Of a DNA stretch of 64,000 nt, positions 61,018 through 64,000 are shown piece by piece. This stretch comes from Bacillota bacterium. Its GTDB lineage: Bacteria; Bacillota_I; Bacilli_A; RF39; UBA660. The translations under genes and the position numbers were made by a program. The stretch covers positions 89,951 to 153,950 of the forward strand of contig SVAK01000001.1 of assembly GCA_015059445.1 (NCBI GenBank), written 5' to 3'. The stretch's first letter is position 1, and each line of letters opens with the position of its first letter. The notes beneath the pieces are model-generated. The model was given only the letters and a program-made list of their open reading frames with translations, searched no databases and had not been told where the DNA came from.

Positions 61018-61221
61018 AATTGATAATTCACCTAATTTTAATAATTCAACAACAGCTTGAGCTCGACTTTTAACTCCTAATTTTTGCATAGTATTAGAAA
61101 TATGATTACGAACAGTTTTTTCGCTTATTCCTAGAAATTCTGCAATTTCTTTAGTGCTTTTATTTAATACCAGTAATTCAAAAACTTCTTGTTCTCGTGC
61201 TGTTAATATTCCTTTTGTCAT
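61015..61221 (-). CDS. gerE: Spore coat regulator GerE
   Basis: 68-residue LuxR/FixJ-type helix-turn-helix protein, the size of Bacillus GerE (about 74). LTAREQEVFELLVLNKSTKEIAEFLGISEKTVRNHISNTMQKLGVKSRAQAVVELLKLGEL corresponds almost residue by residue to GerE. GerE acts late in the mother cell with sigma-K to control coat genes. AAGGAAGG precedes the ATG. The high similarity suggests it is under selection and that sporulation is functional. Confidence 0.92.
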   Translation of the reverse strand: MTKGILTAREQEVFELLVLNKSTKEIAEFLGISEKTVRNHISNTMQKLGVKSRAQAVVELLKLGELSI

Positions 61222-61282
61222 TAAACCTTCCTTTCATGCTTCATAGTATTTTATGAATAGTGAAGGTTTTTGGTGTGGTATC

Positions 61283-61720
61283 TTAATTGTTTTTGTCGAT
61301 TTTTCCTAAAAGATAATCCATGGAATAATGATATTTTTTGGCTAATGCCAAAAGCAAAAGAGTAGGAATTAGATAATTACCATGTTCATATCCAGTCCAG
61401 GTACTTCTGGAAGTATTTAAAATTTTAGCAATCTCAAACTGTGTCAATTTATTCTTTTTACGAAGAATTTTAAGTCTTTCTTTTAAAATATTTTTGTCTA
61501 TTTCAGGCCTAGAATCTTTATATTGTTTTTTATTTGATAATCCCATTGCATAGTCAACTGAGATATTAAAATAATTACATAATTTGTTTAAATGAGTTAT
61601 TGGAATTGTATCTCTTTCAATTTCATAAGAAGTATAAGTGGTTCGATCTATACCTAAAATATTAGCAATGTCTGTCTGTCTTAAGTTATGTTCTTCACGT
61701 ATGCTTCTTAATTGTTCCAT
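61283..61720 (-). CDS. XRE-family regulator with two tandem helix-turn-helix domains
   Basis: 145-residue DNA-binding protein made of two Cro/C1-type domains. The first (1-60) has LRQTDIANILGIDRTTYTSYEIERDTIP and ends FNISVDYAMGLS. The second (78-140) has LTQFEIAKILNTSRSTWTGYEHGNYLIP and ends YHYSMDYLLGK. Such a covalent pseudo-dimer should bind an inverted repeat. A perfect one, TTCGGAC-11-GTCCGAA, lies 66 bases upstream, over the promoter of the divergent RNA. Autoregulation and control of that RNA are likely but inferred. AGAAAGGA is the ribosome site. Confidence 0.88.
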   Translation of the reverse strand: MEQLRSIREEHNLRQTDIANILGIDRTTYTSYEIERDTIPITHLNKLCNYFNISVDYAMGLSNKKQYKDSRPEIDKNILKERLKILRKKNKLTQFEIAKILNTSRSTWTGYEHGNYLIPTLLLLALAKKYHYSMDYLLGKIDKNN

Positions 61721-61785
61721 CCCTATATTCCTTTCTGATGATATTATAAATATTAAAAGATACGAGAAAATAAAATGTGTATATA

Positions 61786-61810
61786 TTCGGACAATTTTCT
61801 TGCGTCCGAA
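61786..61810. promoter_or_regulatory. Inverted-repeat operator between XRE gene and ncRNA
   Basis: TTCGGAC (61786-61792) and GTCCGAA (61804-61810) form a perfect 7-base inverted repeat with an 11-base centre. It covers the -35 of the rightward promoter. The G+C content stands out from the surrounding AT-rich DNA. Confidence 0.65.
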
Positions 61811-61828
61811 ATTTATGTATGCTATACT
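61800..61828 (+). promoter_or_regulatory. Promoter of the structured RNA
   Basis: TTGCGT (61800-61805), a 17-base spacer and TGC-TATACT (-10 at 61823-61828). Start is predicted at about 61835, exactly at the first base of hairpin 1. Confidence 0.78.
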
Positions 61829-61834
61829 TTTTTT

Positions 61835-61951
61835 GTTAAGTAAGAAATTACTTAACGTCTGTGGTCAGATGATAAAGACTTTAAAACATAATCACATCAG
61901 ACATTTGTCGCGTGTCTGATAATTTTTGCAAAAGGGCATAAAGCCCTTTTT
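61835..61951 (+). ncRNA. Candidate structured non-coding RNA, about 117 nt
   Basis: Three hairpins follow the promoter. Hairpin 1 is GTTAAGTAA-GAAA-TTACTTAAC (61835-61856). Hairpin 2 is ATCAGACA-TTTGTCGCG-TGTCTGAT (61896-61920), followed by AATTTTT. Hairpin 3, AAAGGGC-ATAAA-GCCCTTT (61931-61949), with T residues is a standard terminator. GTCAGATG (61864-61871) can pair with CATCAGAC (61895-61902), which would break hairpin 2, and GTCTG at 61857-61861 can also pair with CAGAC. No open frame with a ribosome site is present. It matches no RNA family that I recognise. It occupies the 309-base gap between the XRE gene and rlmN. Confidence 0.65.
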
Positions 61952-62029
61952 ATGTTTGGATTAATAAAATTTGTCAAATAAATAACGTATTTTAGTTCCA
62001 ATTTATTAAATTTATAGTAAAATTAAAGT

Positions 62030-63040
62030 ATGAAGAATTTAATGAGTTTAAGTATTAGTGAATTAGAAAATTATTTTATAAGTATAGGTGAAAAGAAATT
62101 TAAAGCTATACAAGTTTTTGAATGGCTGTATGTACATAAAGAAAAAAATATTAATAATTTTACTAATTTAAAAAAAGAAGTAAGAGATAAGCTAGCTTCG
62201 GATTTTAATTTGGAATTTATTTCAATAAAAAGAAAAGAAGAGGGGCAATTAGTAAAAAAATATTTATTTGAACTAAATGATAATAATTACGTAGAAGCGG
62301 TTTTAATGGAGCACGATTATGGTTTAAGTGTTTGTGTTTCTAGTCAAGTTGGCTGTAATATGGGATGTAAGTTTTGTGAAAGTGGAAGACTAAAAAAAGT
62401 GAGAAACTTAGAAACTTTTGAAATGGTTCAACAAATTATTTTAATTGAGGAAGATATTGGTAAAAAAATTCAAAGTGTAGTGGTTATGGGAATAGGAGAA
62501 CCGTTTGATAACTATGATAATGTTATTAATTTTGTTAAAATTATAAATCATGCCAAAGGTCTTTCAATTGGAGCTAGACATATAACTATCTCTACTTGCG
62601 GATTAGTGCCTAAGATAGAAGAATTCGGTAATCTTCCGCTTCAAGTTAATTTAGCTTTAAGTTTGCATGCATCAAATGATGAAGTTAGAAATAAAATAAT
62701 GCCAGTCAATAAAGCGTATAATATAAGTCAAGTAATGTCAGCTATAAAGAACTATATTAATAAAACTAATAGACGGGTTACTATAGAATATGTTATGCTT
62801 AATATGGTAAATGATAGCATAAATAATGCATTGGAACTTGCTCATATTTTAAAAGGAATGAATGTTTATGTTAACTTAATACCATATAATGAAACAAATA
62901 ATTTAGAATTTAAAAAAAGTGAAAGAATACAAGAATTTAAAGATGCATTATTAAAATGTGGAATTAATGTTACTGTAAGACGGGAATTTGGAGGTAACAT
63001 TAGTGCCGCTTGTGGACAACTTAGAAGTAAAGAGGTGTAA
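62030..63040 (+). CDS. rlmN: 23S rRNA (adenine-2503-C2)/tRNA methyltransferase RlmN
   Basis: 336-residue radical-SAM enzyme that methylates A2503 of 23S rRNA and A37 of some tRNAs. The cluster-binding cysteines are Cys109, Cys113 and Cys116 (GCNMGCKFC). GIGEPFDNYDNV, HITISTCGLVP and LALSLHASNDEVRNKIMP are family motifs. The C-terminal Cys328 in SAACGQL is present. ATG 62030 has no ribosome site and lies just after a TAAAAT -10, so it may be leaderless; an in-frame ATG at 62042 is an alternative. The rlmN-prpC-prkC order matches Bacillus. Confidence 0.95.
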   Translation: MKNLMSLSISELENYFISIGEKKFKAIQVFEWLYVHKEKNINNFTNLKKEVRDKLASDFNLEFISIKRKEEGQLVKKYLFELNDNNYVEAVLMEHDYGLSVCVSSQVGCNMGCKFCESGRLKKVRNLETFEMVQQIILIEEDIGKKIQSVVVMGIGEPFDNYDNVINFVKIINHAKGLSIGARHITISTCGLVPKIEEFGNLPLQVNLALSLHASNDEVRNKIMPVNKAYNISQVMSAIKNYINKTNRRVTIEYVMLNMVNDSINNALELAHILKGMNVYVNLIPYNETNNLEFKKSERIQEFKDALLKCGINVTVRREFGGNISAACGQLRSKEV

Positions 63041-63042
63041 AG

Positions 63043-63780
63043 ATGAAAGCATGTTATATGACTGACTCAGGACGTGTTAGAAGCCATAATGAAGATAGTG
63101 TCACCATATTAAAAAATGCTAATGATGAGTATTTATTAGTAGTGGCAGATGGCATGGGTGGTCATCGCAAAGGAGAAGTGGCATCAAGTATTGTGGTATC
63201 ACGACTTGGTAAAAGATTTAATGACACTCCAAGCATTGGAACAAAATTAGATGCTGTAAATTGGCTTAATGATAATATTAATGAAATAAATAAAGAAATA
63301 TTAGAATATGGAGAAAATAATATAGATTCTAAAGGCTTAGGTACTACAGTTGTAGTAGCATTATTAACTAAAACGTACTTAATTTTTGGAAATTTAGGAG
63401 ATTCTTCAGGATATGTTATTAAAAACAATAAGTTACATAAAGTAACTAAAGACCATACACTTGTTAATCTTTTAGTAGATGCTGGTAATTTAACTCTAGA
63501 TGAAGCTAAAACTCATCCGAAGAAAAATGTACTTATGAAGGCATTAGGCGCGGCAGAAAAAGCCGATTTGGATATTTTTGATGTTGATATGGAAAGTGAA
63601 GCAATTATGTTATGTAGTGATGGACTTACTAATATGTTAACTGAGGATCAAATTGAAAAAGTTCTAATTGATGAAGAATTAGAAATTGAAGAAAAAGTTG
63701 ATAAATTAATTAAGAAATGTAATGCCAGAGGCGGCAATGATAACATTTCAATTGCATATTTAACAAGGAATGGTGAGTAA
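63043..63780 (+). CDS. prpC: PP2C-type serine/threonine phosphatase (PrpC/Stp)
   Basis: 245-residue metal-dependent phosphatase that reverses PrkC phosphorylation. Metal and catalytic motifs are RSHNEDS, VVADGMGGHRKGEVAS, FGNLGDSSGYV, MLCSDGLTNML and GGNDNISIAYL. Length is standard. It starts 2 bases after rlmN with an AGAGGTG site and is followed after 2 bases by prkC, so all three are one operon. Confidence 0.95.
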   Translation: MKACYMTDSGRVRSHNEDSVTILKNANDEYLLVVADGMGGHRKGEVASSIVVSRLGKRFNDTPSIGTKLDAVNWLNDNINEINKEILEYGENNIDSKGLGTTVVVALLTKTYLIFGNLGDSSGYVIKNNKLHKVTKDHTLVNLLVDAGNLTLDEAKTHPKKNVLMKALGAAEKADLDIFDVDMESEAIMLCSDGLTNMLTEDQIEKVLIDEELEIEEKVDKLIKKCNARGGNDNISIAYLTRNGE

Positions 63781-63782
63781 AG

Positions 63783-64000
63783 ATGGTGATGAAAGGGCAA
63801 AAGATTAGTGATCGTTACCAAATAATTAAAAGTATTGGTGAAGGTGGAATGGCAAATGTTTACCTTGCTTATGATACCATTTTAGACAGAAATGTTGCAA
63901 TTAAAGTTTTAAGAGGGGATCTTGCTAATGATGAAAAATTTGTTAGGAGATTTCAGAGAGAAGCTTTAGCAGCAAGTTCTTTATCTAATCCTAACATTGT
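63783..64000 (+). CDS. prkC: Serine/threonine protein kinase PrkC (5' part only)
   Basis: The first 72 residues of a Hanks-type kinase, cut by the window end. ISDRYQIIKSIGEGGMANVYLAYD contains the glycine-rich loop, and VAIKVL holds the ATP lysine. DEKFVRRFQREALAASSLSNPNI is the C-helix with its conserved glutamate. PASTA repeats would be expected further on; PrkC senses muropeptides and can trigger spore germination. GGTGAG is the ribosome site; a second in-frame ATG at 63789 is possible. Confidence 0.93.
   Translation, partial: MVMKGQKISDRYQIIKSIGEGGMANVYLAYDTILDRNVAIKVLRGDLANDEKFVRRFQREALAASSLSNPNI

Noticed and set aside
61638-61919. 93-codon open frame across the XRE-rlmN gap
   Set aside because: It is antisense to the XRE gene, has no ribosome site, and its end reads through the hairpins of the RNA candidate.

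Overview
This window is a chromosomal segment of a very AT-rich, Gram-positive bacterium of the Bacilli (Bacillota). The evidence is the gene content: TypA, a T-box in front of tyrS, a recU-pbp1 pair, parE-parC followed by ylbF/ylbD/ylbE, an rlmN-prpC-prkC order, a sufCDSU-type operon, and YerB and YjbA homologues. The genetic code is standard: tryptophan is TGG and TGA acts as stop. Several spore-specific families are present (SpoVIF, YlbD, YlbE, GerM, GerE), so the lineage forms spores or descends recently from a spore former. I infer an uncultured, gut-associated Erysipelotrichales- or RF39-like lineage, but the sequence alone does not fix this. No phage, insertion sequence, rRNA or CRISPR array was seen.

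Layout. 1-4.0 kb: typA (cut by the window edge) diverges from a two-gene surface operon whose second product carries about 36 calcium-loop-like 12-residue repeats. 4.1-13.4 kb: a ZIP metal transporter, an SDR enzyme, a patatin-type lipase, YebC, a DUF3419 enzyme, T-box-tyrS, uppP and small envelope genes. 13.5-16.8 kb: a secreted glucosaminidase ending in a dockerin, next to a membrane-anchored cohesin-like protein. 16.8-31.1 kb: a capsule/exopolysaccharide locus (TagO-type initiator, LCP ligase, UDP-glucose dehydrogenase, four glycosyltransferase domains in three more proteins, EpsG-like polymerase, flippase, modifying enzymes, UDP-glucuronate epimerase). 31.2-39.7 kb: YerB, SpoVIF, topoisomerase IV, ylbF/D/E. 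39.7-46.0 kb: a TtcA-like enzyme, a small ORF in its own transcription unit, a short Rel, and a suf operon without sufB.

46.0-54.3 kb is the most unusual part. A consensus promoter drives a tightly packed operon of a lysyl-tRNA-synthetase paralogue with changed active-site residues, an S51 peptidase and two different small-molecule/protein kinase-fold proteins. It is followed by an AMP-forming ligase and a complete three-gene phosphorelay with no DNA-binding output.

54.3-64 kb: PBP1, RecU, a metallophosphoesterase, a VanY-type carboxypeptidase, tRNA-Arg(TCT), GerM, GerE, a double-HTH XRE regulator, a strong candidate non-coding RNA whose promoter overlaps an inverted repeat, then rlmN, prpC and the start of prkC.

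The best candidates for something undescribed are the aaRS-paralogue/peptidase/kinase operon (46.1-49.8 kb) and the structured RNA at 61.8-61.95 kb. The dockerin/cohesin wall-hydrolase pair and the giant repeat protein come next.
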